Source: Kiloniella sp. EL199 (lineage in GTDB: Bacteria; Pseudomonadota; Alphaproteobacteria; Kiloniellales; Kiloniellaceae). Taken from it: a DNA stretch of 64,000 nt. Below, in pieces: positions 51,835 through 60,744 of the stretch. The DNA lies in NCBI RefSeq assembly GCF_900313065.1, contig NZ_OMPU01000013.1, positions 310,001 through 374,000 on the forward strand, read 5' to 3'. A program made the position numbers and the translations under genes. The first letter of the stretch is position 1. Each line of letters opens with the position of its first letter. Below the pieces are notes generated by a model. The model made no database searches and was not told where the DNA came from. It saw only the letters and a program-made list of their open reading frames with translations.

Positions 51835-53319
51835 TTATGATTTTTCAGAGGATGTTTCGGGCGCAAGATTTACTATTTTTGCACTATCTCTATTCTTCAG
51901 TTTGACGAGATAGATAGCCAATAGACTGGCGATGAAAAGAACAGGCAAGAAGATCGCATGAACCCAATAGGCAGTTTGTTCTACAACCTGATGGTTGGCA
52001 CCATCCTGAAAGCCAATTACTGCGGCTGGTATACCCGCGATTGCAGGACCAAGGGCGCCGCCACACATCTGAAGAGTTGGGATAGCACCTGAACGTTTGT
52101 CCTGTTCATCGATTGGCCCTGATTCGATGATGACAGATGACAAATCAGCCCAAAAAATACCAAAGCCAGCCCCCGCCAGAAATATTGAAATTGTCAAAGA
52201 CCAAAGAGGGCCGCCGTAAAGGAATAAGGCAATACCAAATAAACCGAGGAATGCCGTGAAAACGCCTGTGGGAATAAGGTATAAACGCCACCGATTATTT
52301 TGTGGGAGCCTCGCGCAGATCAGGGCTGCAGCTGTCCAGGATATTGATTCCAACGCAACCATAAACCCTGCGGCTAGAGGAGAAAATCCATGAACTTTTT
52401 GCAAGATATAGGGACCATAAACCATGAATGATATAGAGGAAACCATCGCGAGGAAAATGATCATGACTCCTGTGCCGGCGACGGTGAAGAGGCTGAGACC
52501 GTGTTTTGGTAGCAGAGAAGAGTTTGATTTTTTATCCCTGTGAAGAAGGTATCCTAATAAAACCAGTCCAATAATCAGAAAGGCCCAGGCATAATCAGGT
52601 TCCCGGTTTCCCATTGCGATAATCAAAACTGCCGATCCCAGAAGCCCGAGCCTGAAAAAGGGTAGAGAGGTTTTTATCTCTGTTTCGCGGGACGCGGTAT
52701 TGGTTTCCTTTTTAGGGAAGTTGCTGCGTACGAGAATTACAAACAGGAATGCACAAACTGTGATGATATAAAAACCTGCCCGCCAGCCTACTGTTTGCGC
52801 AAAGATTCCGCCGGCAAGGGGACCTCCGACAGAGGCAATGCCCCAGACCGCTGATTCCATGGCGAAAACCGTTGGCCATAGATGGCGAGGAAAGAGATCA
52901 GCGATCACGGTATAACAACTGGCGAGAACCAAACCACCCCCTACGCCTTGAACAATGCGAGAGAGCAGGAACATTTCCATGGATGGAGATAAACTAACCA
53001 AAAGAGAGCCAACAGCAAAGACAGAGCCACCGATTGAAAGAATTGCTCTGCCACCTATCCTGGTTTTTGTTGTACCCGTAGCGAGAGAGGCAATCATGGC
53101 GGCAGTGGTGTAGAGCAGGGCGGACCAGTTGATAAATTCCAACCCGTTAAGATCGTCAACAGCTGAAGGTAGGAGCGTTGAGGTGATCAAACTGTTTAAG
53201 GCATAAAGCGCCACACCCATGCAAACGATGACAAGGTGCAGAATATTCTGTCGTGTCATTTTTGTATTGTTAGTAGAAGCTTTTGGCGTGATTGCTTCTG
53301 TCGGAATGTGAGTGGCCAT
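51835..53319 (-). CDS. MFS drug-exporter-like transporter
   Basis: This is a 494-residue inner-membrane transporter with about 12-14 hydrophobic segments. The opening helix VCMGVALYALNSLITSTLLP, the SRIVQGVGGGLVLASCYTVI block (motif C-like) and FGIFWADLSSVIIESG fit the DHA2/EmrB-type drug:H+ antiporters. The substrate is unknown. Its start lies 111 bp from a divergently transcribed regulator, the classical layout of a repressor and its exporter. Confidence 0.88.
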   Translation of the reverse strand: MATHIPTEAITPKASTNNTKMTRQNILHLVIVCMGVALYALNSLITSTLLPSAVDDLNGLEFINWSALLYTTAAMIASLATGTTKTRIGGRAILSIGGSVFAVGSLLVSLSPSMEMFLLSRIVQGVGGGLVLASCYTVIADLFPRHLWPTVFAMESAVWGIASVGGPLAGGIFAQTVGWRAGFYIITVCAFLFVILVRSNFPKKETNTASRETEIKTSLPFFRLGLLGSAVLIIAMGNREPDYAWAFLIIGLVLLGYLLHRDKKSNSSLLPKHGLSLFTVAGTGVMIIFLAMVSSISFMVYGPYILQKVHGFSPLAAGFMVALESISWTAAALICARLPQNNRWRLYLIPTGVFTAFLGLFGIALFLYGGPLWSLTISIFLAGAGFGIFWADLSSVIIESGPIDEQDKRSGAIPTLQMCGGALGPAIAGIPAAVIGFQDGANHQVVEQTAYWVHAIFLPVLFIASLLAIYLVKLKNRDSAKIVNLAPETSSEKS

Positions 53320-53430
53320 TGCGAGAACCTTAAATAAAAAAGTTTTTTCTTTCCTTATTAATTTCTAGTTTGAACAATTAAAAAAGCAAATACTTTTTTT
53401 AATTGATTTTATAGACTATACTCTGCCTTC
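53320..53430. promoter_or_regulatory. Divergent operator region of MFS and regulator genes
   Basis: An inverted repeat CAATTAAAAAA ... TTTTTTTAATTG spans 53375-53405 with an 8-9-base centre. It lies 26 bp before the regulator start and beside a TATACT-like -10 (53414-53420). This makes a plausible binding site for the regulator itself. Confidence 0.55.
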
Positions 53431-54183
53431 ATGAAAAAAAATGCAAAGACAGAAGATGCAATCCTGGCGCTTCTAAAAGCACGTGGAGCTATGCAAGCAG
53501 TTGATTTGGCAAAAGAATTGTCAATGACAGCAATAGGTATGCGGCAACATCTTAAACGCATGTCTGTGGAAGGTATGATCCAAAAGGCAATTGTAGATGT
53601 TACGTCATCCAGAGCATCATCGGGAGCAGGGCGACCCGCTGTGAGTTGGGAGTTAACTGCGGAGTCCCATAATGCTTTTGGTGATTCCCACGCGCTTTTA
53701 ACAAGGGATTTAATTGAAAGTGCCCGCGCTGTGTTCGGTGATCAGGGGGTAGATCAGCTGGTGAATTATCGCGAGCAACAGACTCTTGAAAGCTATACAC
53801 AGGCGCTTTCAGAAGCATCATCCCTTGAAGATCGCGTGCAAAAACTGGTCGTACTACGAGAGCAGGAAGGGTATATGGCATCAGCCGAAGCGGATAATGA
53901 CGGCGGTTTCCTGTTCATTGAAAATCATTGCCCCATTTGTACTGCAGCAACAATTTGCCAAGGGTTTTGCAGGGCCGAGCTATCTGTTTTCAGAGCAGTT
54001 CTGGGACCTGATGTTGAGGTGGAGCGTGCAGAATATCTGTTAGAAGGTGGGCACCGTTGTAGCTATTTCATTCGACCTAAAGATTCAAGAGAATCAAATC
54101 AATTCGAGAAAGATAAAGTTTCTGAGAAAGAGCCAGTAAAAAATCCTTCACCTCAAGCTCGTTACTTGATTGTTGAGGAATAG
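53431..54183 (+). CDS. Cys-rich winged-helix regulator (SufR/DeoR-like)
   Basis: The product has 250 residues. The N-terminal winged HTH reads AILALLKARGAMQAVDLAKE then LSMTAIGMRQHLKRM. The C-terminal half contains a cysteine cluster: ENHCPICTAATICQGFCRAE and, about 40 residues later, HRCSYFI. That pattern of four or five Cys resembles the Fe-S cluster site of SufR-type regulators (COG2345). It may sense redox or iron and repress the divergent MFS gene. It ends 14 bp before the converging decarboxylase gene. Confidence 0.8.
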   Translation: MKKNAKTEDAILALLKARGAMQAVDLAKELSMTAIGMRQHLKRMSVEGMIQKAIVDVTSSRASSGAGRPAVSWELTAESHNAFGDSHALLTRDLIESARAVFGDQGVDQLVNYREQQTLESYTQALSEASSLEDRVQKLVVLREQEGYMASAEADNDGGFLFIENHCPICTAATICQGFCRAELSVFRAVLGPDVEVERAEYLLEGGHRCSYFIRPKDSRESNQFEKDKVSEKEPVKNPSPQARYLIVEE

Positions 54184-54197
54184 GAGCTAATCCAAGC

Positions 54198-55349
54198 TTA
54201 TATACAGCTGCAACTCAATGGCGGGAAGCCGTTGAAACCTATGGAAGAATAGGTGGTTGTGTAGGCGCCTGTTGCGTGGATACGAATTTTGTCACCGGAT
54301 TTCAGATCGAGTGGAAGCTGATAATTGAATTTCTCATAGAGTATGTCGACGCTATCGCAACTGGGTCCGGCGAGAATGACAGGTCCAAGCTTGGTATCTG
54401 CTTCTTTTCCAACCACTGTAACAGGATATTTGATAGCTTCATCAAGACATTCAGCCAAGCCCGAAAAAATACCAATATCCAGATACACCCAGCGCTTTTC
54501 ATCTCCGGCATTCTTGCGCGAGACTAAAATGACCTCAGCTTCGATAACGCCAGCATCACCGACGATATAGCGGCCAGGTTCAATAATGATTCTTGGACTG
54601 TTGGCACCGAAATGCTTTTCCAACGCAATGGTGAGAGCTTCGCCGTACTGCGCGATGGAGGGTACATTCGCATTGTAGGCAGTTGGAAAGCCGCCACCCA
54701 TATTGAGTGTAGAGAGTTCAATACCCTGTTCTTTCAGGTTTTTATAAAGACCCTGAATTTGATGTAGGGCATTATCCCACTGACTTGTTTGTGTTTGCTG
54801 TGATCCTACATGAAATGAAAGTCCGATTGGCTGTAAACCAAGATCGGCTGATTTCAGCAATAGCTCCTTGGCCATTGTTGTAGAACATCCGAACTTGTGA
54901 TTGAGGGGCCAGTCGGCACCGGCACAGTCAACCAGAACACGGCAATAAATGTCAGAGCCAGGGGCCAAACGGGCTATTTTTTGCAGCTCTTCTTCGCTAT
55001 CAAAAGCATAACTTCGAATACCAAGTTCAAAAGCCTGACTTATATCACCTTGTTTTTTTATGGTATTTCCGAAAGAGATATATTCGGCAGGAATACCAAG
55101 CGAGAGACAGAGTTTGATTTCTGTTATACTTGCGGTATCAAAGTATGAACCGAGATCTTTGAGACGGGATAGAATTTGGGGTTCCGGATTGGCTTTTACG
55201 GCATAGTAAACTGTGGCTTTTGGTAGTGCGGATATCAAATTAGTGAAGTTGCTTGCGACTTTATCAAGGTCAATGACCAGATGTGGTTCCTCAAAGGAAT
55301 TCTGCGCGAAAAATGTATCCAGTTTTGTCATCAGAGAACCAGTACCCAT
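54198..55349 (-). CDS. Type III PLP-dependent ornithine/lysine decarboxylase
   Basis: This is a fold-III (alanine racemase-like) decarboxylase of 383 residues, like eukaryotic ornithine decarboxylase. The PLP Lys is in VYYAVKANPEPQIL (about residue 50), then GLSFHVGSQQT, GGGFPTAYN, EPGRYIVGDAG and the active-site Cys in GPSCDSVDILYE. It should make putrescine or cadaverine. A second ATG seven codons in is possible. It is on the opposite strand to its convergent regulator neighbour. Confidence 0.9.
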   Translation of the reverse strand: MGTGSLMTKLDTFFAQNSFEEPHLVIDLDKVASNFTNLISALPKATVYYAVKANPEPQILSRLKDLGSYFDTASITEIKLCLSLGIPAEYISFGNTIKKQGDISQAFELGIRSYAFDSEEELQKIARLAPGSDIYCRVLVDCAGADWPLNHKFGCSTTMAKELLLKSADLGLQPIGLSFHVGSQQTQTSQWDNALHQIQGLYKNLKEQGIELSTLNMGGGFPTAYNANVPSIAQYGEALTIALEKHFGANSPRIIIEPGRYIVGDAGVIEAEVILVSRKNAGDEKRWVYLDIGIFSGLAECLDEAIKYPVTVVGKEADTKLGPVILAGPSCDSVDILYEKFNYQLPLDLKSGDKIRIHATGAYTTTYSSIGFNGFPPLSCSCI

Positions 55350-55667
55350 ATAATCAATCGCTATTTCTGGCAGAATTATCCAAGCCCTTCCAGAATCTGG
55401 TTCAGGCTTAGTCCATGTTAAACAGAATCCTTATCTATGCTTTTCACAAGCGAGGCCATTAATTTCAAAGAGTCTTTAAGAGGTATATGGTTTTGATGCA
55501 AGCGATAGTTTTGAGATGCCCCGGTATTGGCTCAGTATTACCTCATGTATTGGCTTAGCATTGTCTGAGGCATTGACCGGGGCTTTGAGGGTAACTAAAT
55601 TATTGCTATGCAAATGGGTGGATAAGGATCGCTTGTTTAACGGTAAGGGAATTCAAAGGATAATTCT
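55350..55667. promoter_or_regulatory. hrcA upstream region with nested repeats
   Basis: This 318-bp region has no gene. At 55518-55583 GCCCCGGT and ACCGGGGC bracket CTCAG / CTGAG, giving a long imperfect hairpin. Within it TATTGGCTCAGTATT (55525) and TATTGGCTTAGCATT (55548) are direct repeats 23 bp apart. I looked for a CIRCE element (TTAGCACTC-N9-GAGTGCTAA) and did not find one. Confidence 0.55.
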
Positions 55668-56744
55668 GTGAAATTTAATGAGACATCCCTGATATCCGGT
55701 GCAATTGCTGGTATGAATGATCGCTCTCGCGAAATTTTCCGCCTGGTGGTTGATGCTTATGTTGAAACTGGTGAACCTATCGGATCCCGAACATTGTCGC
55801 GTAAGTTGGGTATGGATCTGTCCCCTGCAACAATTCGTAATGTCATGGCTGATCTTGAGGATATGGGGCTTTTATTTGCCAAGCATACCTCTGCGGGGCG
55901 ATTGCCAACTGATGTGGGACTGCGGCTCTATGTGAACGGTTTGCTGGAACACGGGAACCTTAGCAAAGATGAGCGCAGCCAGATAAAAGCACAATGTGCA
56001 GCCGGTGGGAAATCTATGCCTCAGCTATTGGAAGAGGCAACCGGTATGCTATCCGGCCTTTCCCAGTGTGCAGGGTTGGTTGTTGCCCCTAAGTTATCTG
56101 AGCCTTTAAAGCATATCGAGTTTGTATCTCTTGCGCCTGGACGGGCCTTGGTTGTGCTGGTGTCTGATTCAGGATCTGTTGAAAACAGAGTTGTTGATAT
56201 CCCCTTGGGGTTGCCGCCTTCTGCTCTTGTGGAGGCATCGAATTTTTTGGCTGCGCGTCTGATCGGGCGCACATTGGAAGAGGCGATCCAGGAAATTCAA
56301 ACCGAACTCACTGAACATCAGGCCATGCTGGATCAGCTTTCACAGAAAGTTGTCGAATTGGGATTGGCAACCTGGGCAGAAGATATTAATGGCAGCTCTA
56401 ATGGCGCGTTGATTGTCAGAGGACAAGCTCAGTTACTCGACGATATAAATGCCCTTGAAGATTTGGAGCGGGTACGCCATCTGTTCTCTGCATTGGAAAA
56501 ACGGGAGTCTTTGGTTCGTCTGTTGGAAATGACAAAAACGGCCGAGGGTGTTCAGATCTTTATCGGGTCTGAAAATGAATTGTTTGCCCAAGCAGGGTGT
56601 TCTGTAGTAATGGCACCTTATAAAAATACTCGACAACAGGTTGTCGGGGCGATCGGAGTCATTGGTCCAACGCGGATCGACTATGCCCGAATCATTCCGA
56701 TGGTGGATTACACTGCCAAAATACTTGGTCGAATGGTTGGATGA
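55668..56744 (+). CDS. hrcA: Heat-inducible transcription repressor HrcA
   Basis: HrcA represses heat-shock operons by binding CIRCE elements with GroE help. The 358 residues have the N-terminal winged helix (REIFRLVVDAYVETGEPIGS RTLSRKLGMDLSPATIRNVM, shown as two parts) and the GLLFAKHTSAGRLPTDVGLR block. The C-terminal GAF-like half ends IGVIGPTRIDYARIIPMVDY. The start is GTG at 55668 with AAAGGA eight bases before. It precedes grpE by 79 bp on the same strand. Confidence 0.95.
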   Translation: MKFNETSLISGAIAGMNDRSREIFRLVVDAYVETGEPIGSRTLSRKLGMDLSPATIRNVMADLEDMGLLFAKHTSAGRLPTDVGLRLYVNGLLEHGNLSKDERSQIKAQCAAGGKSMPQLLEEATGMLSGLSQCAGLVVAPKLSEPLKHIEFVSLAPGRALVVLVSDSGSVENRVVDIPLGLPPSALVEASNFLAARLIGRTLEEAIQEIQTELTEHQAMLDQLSQKVVELGLATWAEDINGSSNGALIVRGQAQLLDDINALEDLERVRHLFSALEKRESLVRLLEMTKTAEGVQIFIGSENELFAQAGCSVVMAPYKNTRQQVVGAIGVIGPTRIDYARIIPMVDYTAKILGRMVG

Positions 56745-56823
56745 GAATAGCTGGGTAAACAAGGCCGAAATCCTGTGATATCCCAAAGCTGGTAATTTGA
56801 AAAAGAAGATTGGTTAGCGGAAA

Positions 56824-57468
56824 ATGTCCGAAACGGAAAAACAAAATCCGGAAGAGAATGTTGTTGCTGAAGATCAGATTCCTGATGATCTTGTAAATGA
56901 AGAAGCAGCCGATGAAACGACCATTGATACTGGTGCTGTGGCTGAGGAAGCCAAGTCAGACGCCGTAAGAGTTGCTGAACTTGATGCACAGAACGCACAG
57001 CTGACTGACAAGCTGTTGCGTACAATGGCAGATATGGAAAATCTGCGTAATCGCACACGCCGTGATAAAGAAGATGCCATCAAGTACGCACCGCAAAAGC
57101 TGGTAACAGATCTGATCGGTGTCATGGATAATCTTCAACGTGCATTGTCAGCTGTTTCAGAAGAAGCAGCTGAAGGGAACGAAGATCTTAAAACACTTCG
57201 CGATGGTGTTGAAATGACCAATCGTGAAATGCTCAAGGTTTTTGAAAAGCATAATATTACTGAAGTCGAGGCAATGGGCGCCCGCATGGACCCGCACAGC
57301 CATGAAGCGTTGTTTGAAATTCCTGATCCTTCTCAGCCGGAAGGAACGATTGTGCAGGTTATTCAGCCAGGTTTCCGCCTGCATGATCGATTGCTAAGAC
57401 CAGCACGCGTTGGTGTTGCCAAAGGTGGCCCGGTTGCCGGAGCAGAAAAAGTCGATACGACAGCTTAG
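56824..57468 (+). CDS. grpE: Nucleotide exchange factor GrpE
   Basis: GrpE releases ADP from DnaK. The 214 residues have an acidic, disordered N-terminus, the long coiled-coil LDAQNAQLTDKLLRTMADME with NLRNRTRRDKEDA, and the beta-wing region GARMDPHSHEALFEIPD followed by the conserved IVQVIQPGFRLHDRLLRPARVGVA. It forms a unit with hrcA and ends at a strong bidirectional terminator. Confidence 0.95.
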   Translation: MSETEKQNPEENVVAEDQIPDDLVNEEAADETTIDTGAVAEEAKSDAVRVAELDAQNAQLTDKLLRTMADMENLRNRTRRDKEDAIKYAPQKLVTDLIGVMDNLQRALSAVSEEAAEGNEDLKTLRDGVEMTNREMLKVFEKHNITEVEAMGARMDPHSHEALFEIPDPSQPEGTIVQVIQPGFRLHDRLLRPARVGVAKGGPVAGAEKVDTTA

Positions 57469-57490
57469 TTTTTTACGCTGTTTGATATTT

Positions 57491-57522
57491 AAAAAGCCGA
57501 TACAGAAAGTATCGGCTTTTTT
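57491..57522. terminator. Bidirectional terminator after grpE
   Basis: A perfect stem AAAAGCCGATAC / GTATCGGCTTTT with loop AGAAA and six T lies between converging grpE and alkB. Confidence 0.93.
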
Positions 57523-57577
57523 GTTTCATAGGGTCTTGCTCTATGATGACTTGCTCAAGGACAAAGGAAAGAGATAC

Positions 57578-58186
57578 CTAGGTTTTGGTGACTCTCCGCA
57601 GCGTGAGATTAATGCGCCCGCCATTTTTCAACAGCTGGCTTGAACCGTATAGAATACGATCAATACCATGATAGGCATTTCGGGCTTCGCCGCCGAGAAT
57701 GACAATGTCGCCAGAATTCAGCTTGGTTGAGGTTGTTGGCCCTTTTCGTGTGAGGCCGCCAAGGCGAAAGAGAGCACTGTCCCCAAGTGATATAGAAAGA
57801 ACAGGAGCATCAAAATCCTGTTCATCCTGATCCCGATGCAAACCCATTTTTGCTTTTTCGGTTTGATAGTAATTTAACAGGCAACATTCAGGAAGTTCTG
57901 GATAATTGGTCAAGTCAGACCAGATTGAAAGCAATTTTTCCGGAATGGGAAGCCAGGGGTGTTTGGTGACAGGGTGGAAATCTTGATACCGATAGCCGCC
58001 AGTTTTATCAGATACCCAGCCAAGAGAGCCAAATGATGTCATGGCGACTGAAAAGGGTTTCCCCGTTTTAGGCATTGATGGCTGGAAGAGCGGATTTGTT
58101 CTGATCATCTCGCGAATTTCAGCCAAGAGATTTTCTTGTTCTTCCCGGCTTAGATATTCCGGATGATATTCAAAACCGGCGATCAT
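57578..58186 (-). CDS. alkB: AlkB-like alkylated-DNA repair dioxygenase
   Basis: AlkB is an Fe(II)/2-oxoglutarate dioxygenase that removes methyl groups from 1-methyladenine and 3-methylcytosine in DNA. The 202 residues have LLNYYQTEKAKMGLHRDQDE with the HxD iron pair, the block PVLSISLGDSALFRLGG, the distal His in NAYHGIDRI, and the C-terminal Arg for 2-oxoglutarate in RINLTLRRV. It is interposed between grpE and dnaK on the opposite strand. Confidence 0.92.
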   Translation of the reverse strand: MIAGFEYHPEYLSREEQENLLAEIREMIRTNPLFQPSMPKTGKPFSVAMTSFGSLGWVSDKTGGYRYQDFHPVTKHPWLPIPEKLLSIWSDLTNYPELPECCLLNYYQTEKAKMGLHRDQDEQDFDAPVLSISLGDSALFRLGGLTRKGPTTSTKLNSGDIVILGGEARNAYHGIDRILYGSSQLLKNGGRINLTLRRVTKT

Positions 58187-58225
58187 TTTATTATTGCCAA
58201 TTTGTCACTGCGTTGTGGTTCAGGA

Positions 58226-58468
58226 TTAATCTTGAGAGTCATCTTGCGGATTGATGATTCGCGCTTGCCGTTTTTCAAGTAATCGCATTGTGAGGAAGAG
58301 CAATCCGCCAATGAGCGTTACTGCGAGACCAAACCACTGAACAATTTCATTCTTAAGAACATAGTGCGCTGTGAGCATGACAGCGATTCCAAACAAAACG
58401 TCTCCAACGGCAATCCACTTGACCATTGTTCGTATATTGGGGCTGATTCTGGTATTTTTTGAGTTCAT
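58226..58468 (-). CDS. Small two-helix membrane protein
   Basis: The product is an 80-residue protein with two hydrophobic helices (WIAVGDVLFGIAVMLTAHYV and VQWFGLAVTLIGGLLFLTMR) and a charged tail. I do not recognise a family. It lies 39 bp before the alkB start on the same strand and may be co-transcribed with it. The promoter would be in the shared region with dnaK. Confidence 0.6.
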   Translation of the reverse strand: MNSKNTRISPNIRTMVKWIAVGDVLFGIAVMLTAHYVLKNEIVQWFGLAVTLIGGLLFLTMRLLEKRQARIINPQDDSQD

Positions 58469-58753
58469 TACTGCTAAATTCCCGGAATATTCGCGCGATG
58501 ATTCACCAAAAAGGTTTAATGATAAAGGCGAGAGGAAAATTATTATATCACTAATCTATTGATTCATAATGTAATTTAACTTTTCTGAAAAACCTTATTT
58601 TTTTAGGCATATTGCTCCTTGCAGTCCAGGCTCTGGCTGCATATATACTCCGTGAGCCCAGAAGAAGGGTTCACCCCTCAAAAGGGACCAGCCGGCAGTG
58701 CTTGGCATCAAGGCTGCCAAATCGGTTTGCTATATTAAGTGTGAGGAATAAAC
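58469..58753. promoter_or_regulatory. dnaK leader with two or three hairpins
   Basis: This is 285 bp between the small membrane gene and dnaK. At 58651-58674 GTGAGCCC and GGGTTCAC pair (one G-T) around seven bases; next CCCT / AGGG forms a small hairpin (58674-58686), and TTGGCA / TGCCAA another at 58702-58720. CTATAT at 58730-58735 may be a -10. The structures suggest a regulated leader or a small RNA, but I cannot assign a family. Confidence 0.45.
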
Positions 58754-60670
58754 ATGAGCAAAGTTATTGGTATTGATCTAGGGACCACAAACTCCTGTAT
58801 CGCTATTATGGACGGCAAAGACGTCCGCGTTGTTGAAAATGCTGAAGGTGCACGTACAACACCTTCCATGGTTGGGTTTACAGCGGAAGAGCGCCTTGTC
58901 GGGCTGCCAGCTAAACGCCAGTCAGTTACAAATCCAGAAAATACTCTTTTTGCGATCAAGCGTTTGATCGGTCGTCGTTTCAACGATCCGCTGACGAAAA
59001 AAGACATGGACCTCGTTCCATACAATATCGTTAAAGCTGACAATGGTGATGCCTGGGTCGAAGCCAACGGCGAAAAATACAGCCCATCACAGATTTCTGC
59101 TTTCATTCTGCAGAAAATGAAAGAAACTGCCGAGAGCTATCTTGGTGAGCCTGTAACTAAAGCTGTTATCACTGTTCCAGCCTACTTCAACGATTCTCAG
59201 CGTCAGGCAACAAAAGATGCCGGTAAGATTGCTGGTCTTGAAGTTCTACGTATCATCAACGAGCCAACAGCTGCGGCTCTTGCTTATGGTATGGACAAAA
59301 AAGGCTCTGGTACCGTTGTTGTTTATGACCTTGGTGGTGGTACTTTCGATGTATCCGTACTTGAAATCGGTGACGGTGTCTTTGAAGTGAAATCAACAAA
59401 CGGGGATACATTCCTTGGTGGTGAAGATTTCGACAGCCGCATCATTGATTACTTGGCAGAAGAATTTAATAAAGAACAGGGTATCGACCTTCGTAACGAT
59501 ACGCTAGCTCTGCAGCGCTTGAAAGAAGCTGCAGAGAAGGCAAAGATCGAGCTTTCTTCTTCTACACAGACCGAAGTGAACTTGCCGTTTATCACAGCTG
59601 ATGCATCTGGTCCTAAACACCTAAACGTCAAGCTAACACGTGCGAAGCTGGAAGCATTGGTTGATGATTTGATCCAGCGCACAATGGGGCCTGTTAAAGC
59701 TGCGTTGAAAGATGCCGGTGTGAAAGCTGGTGACATCGATGAAATCATCATGGTTGGTGGTATGATTCGTATGCCAAAAGTCCATGACACCGTTAAGGAC
59801 TTCTTTGGCAAAGAACCACACCGTGGTGTGAACCCTGATGAAGTTGTGGCGACTGGTGCTGCTATTCAAGCAGGTGTTCTGCAGGGTGAAGTGAAAGACG
59901 TTCTTCTTCTTGACGTGACACCATTGTCTCTTGGTATTGAGACACTGGGCGGTGTTATGACAAAACTGATTGATCGTAATACAACAATCCCGACGAAGAA
60001 GAGCCAGACCTTCTCTACAGCCGAAGACAACCAGAGTGCTGTGACAATTCGTGTGTTCCAAGGCGAGCGCGAAATGGCTGCAGATAACAAAATTCTTGGT
60101 CAGTTCAACCTTGAAGGTATTCCTGGTGCGCCACGCGGTGTCCCACAGATTGAAGTTACTTTTGATATTGATGCCAACGGTATCGTTAACGTTGGTGCGA
60201 AAGATAAAGCAACTGGTAAAGAACAGTCTGTTCGTATCGAAGCGTCTGGTGGTTTGAGCGATGCTGACATTGATCAGATGGTTCGTGATGCCGAAGCAAA
60301 TGCTGAAGAAGATAAAGCACGCCGTGAAGCTGTCGAAGCGAAAAACCAGGCGGAAGGCCTGATCCATCAGACAGAGAAAACACTTGGTGAAGTTGGCGAC
60401 AAGATTTCCGACGAAGAAAAAGCTTCTATCGAAGCTGCTGTCGCAGAGCTGAAAACAGCGCTTGAAGGCGATGATGCTGAAGAGATCAACGCCAAGATGG
60501 AAGCCCTTGGTCAGGCGTCAATGAAGCTTGGCGAAGCACTGTATGCTGATGCTGGTGCCGAAGGCGCAGAAGGTGCTGCGGAAGCGGCTTCTGAAGCAGC
60601 GGCTGACGACGGTGTTGTCGATGCAGACTTCGAAGAAGTTGATGACGAGAAGAACAGCAAAAGCGCTTAA
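58754..60670 (+). CDS. dnaK: Molecular chaperone DnaK
   Basis: DnaK is the Hsp70 chaperone. The 638 residues begin [19 protein letters not shown]. The nucleotide-binding domain shows [14 protein letters not shown] and [15 protein letters not shown], then the hydrophobic linker DVLLLDVT, the substrate-binding domain, and the acidic Ala/Glu-rich tail ending [12 protein letters not shown]. It is complete with no anomaly. A GAGGAA ribosome site lies six to seven bases before the ATG. It is followed by a hairpin and dnaJ. Confidence 0.98.
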   Translation: MSKVIGIDLGTTNSCIAIMDGKDVRVVENAEGARTTPSMVGFTAEERLVGLPAKRQSVTNPENTLFAIKRLIGRRFNDPLTKKDMDLVPYNIVKADNGDAWVEANGEKYSPSQISAFILQKMKETAESYLGEPVTKAVITVPAYFNDSQRQATKDAGKIAGLEVLRIINEPTAAALAYGMDKKGSGTVVVYDLGGGTFDVSVLEIGDGVFEVKSTNGDTFLGGEDFDSRIIDYLAEEFNKEQGIDLRNDTLALQRLKEAAEKAKIELSSSTQTEVNLPFITADASGPKHLNVKLTRAKLEALVDDLIQRTMGPVKAALKDAGVKAGDIDEIIMVGGMIRMPKVHDTVKDFFGKEPHRGVNPDEVVATGAAIQAGVLQGEVKDVLLLDVTPLSLGIETLGGVMTKLIDRNTTIPTKKSQTFSTAEDNQSAVTIRVFQGEREMAADNKILGQFNLEGIPGAPRGVPQIEVTFDIDANGIVNVGAKDKATGKEQSVRIEASGGLSDADIDQMVRDAEANAEEDKARREAVEAKNQAEGLIHQTEKTLGEVGDKISDEEKASIEAAVAELKTALEGDDAEEINAKMEALGQASMKLGEALYADAGAEGAEGAAEAASEAAADDGVVDADFEEVDDEKNSKSA

Positions 60671-60687
60671 GGCGGTTTTGGATTTCA

Positions 60688-60716
60688 GGGGGCTGGCAGA
60701 GTTGCCAGCCCCTTTT
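60688..60716 (+). terminator. Hairpin terminator/attenuator between dnaK and dnaJ
   Basis: GGGGCTGGC and GCCAGCCCC pair perfectly around AGAGTT, followed by TTTT and then CACC. It lies 18 bp after the dnaK stop. The short T-run suggests partial termination, lowering dnaJ relative to dnaK. Confidence 0.75.
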
Positions 60717-60744
60717 CACCTTCTGATGAGGGAAAATTACACTG

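Noticed and set aside
58620-58740. 6S RNA or other known structured RNA before dnaK
   Set aside because: The short hairpins do not make the long closed rod with central bubble of 6S RNA, and no known RNA consensus was met.
59633-60367. Long open frame (244 codons) antisense to dnaK
   Set aside because: It lies wholly within dnaK, encodes a composition typical of reverse-frame reading (Phe/Asn/Cys/His rich), and has no ribosome site or family features.
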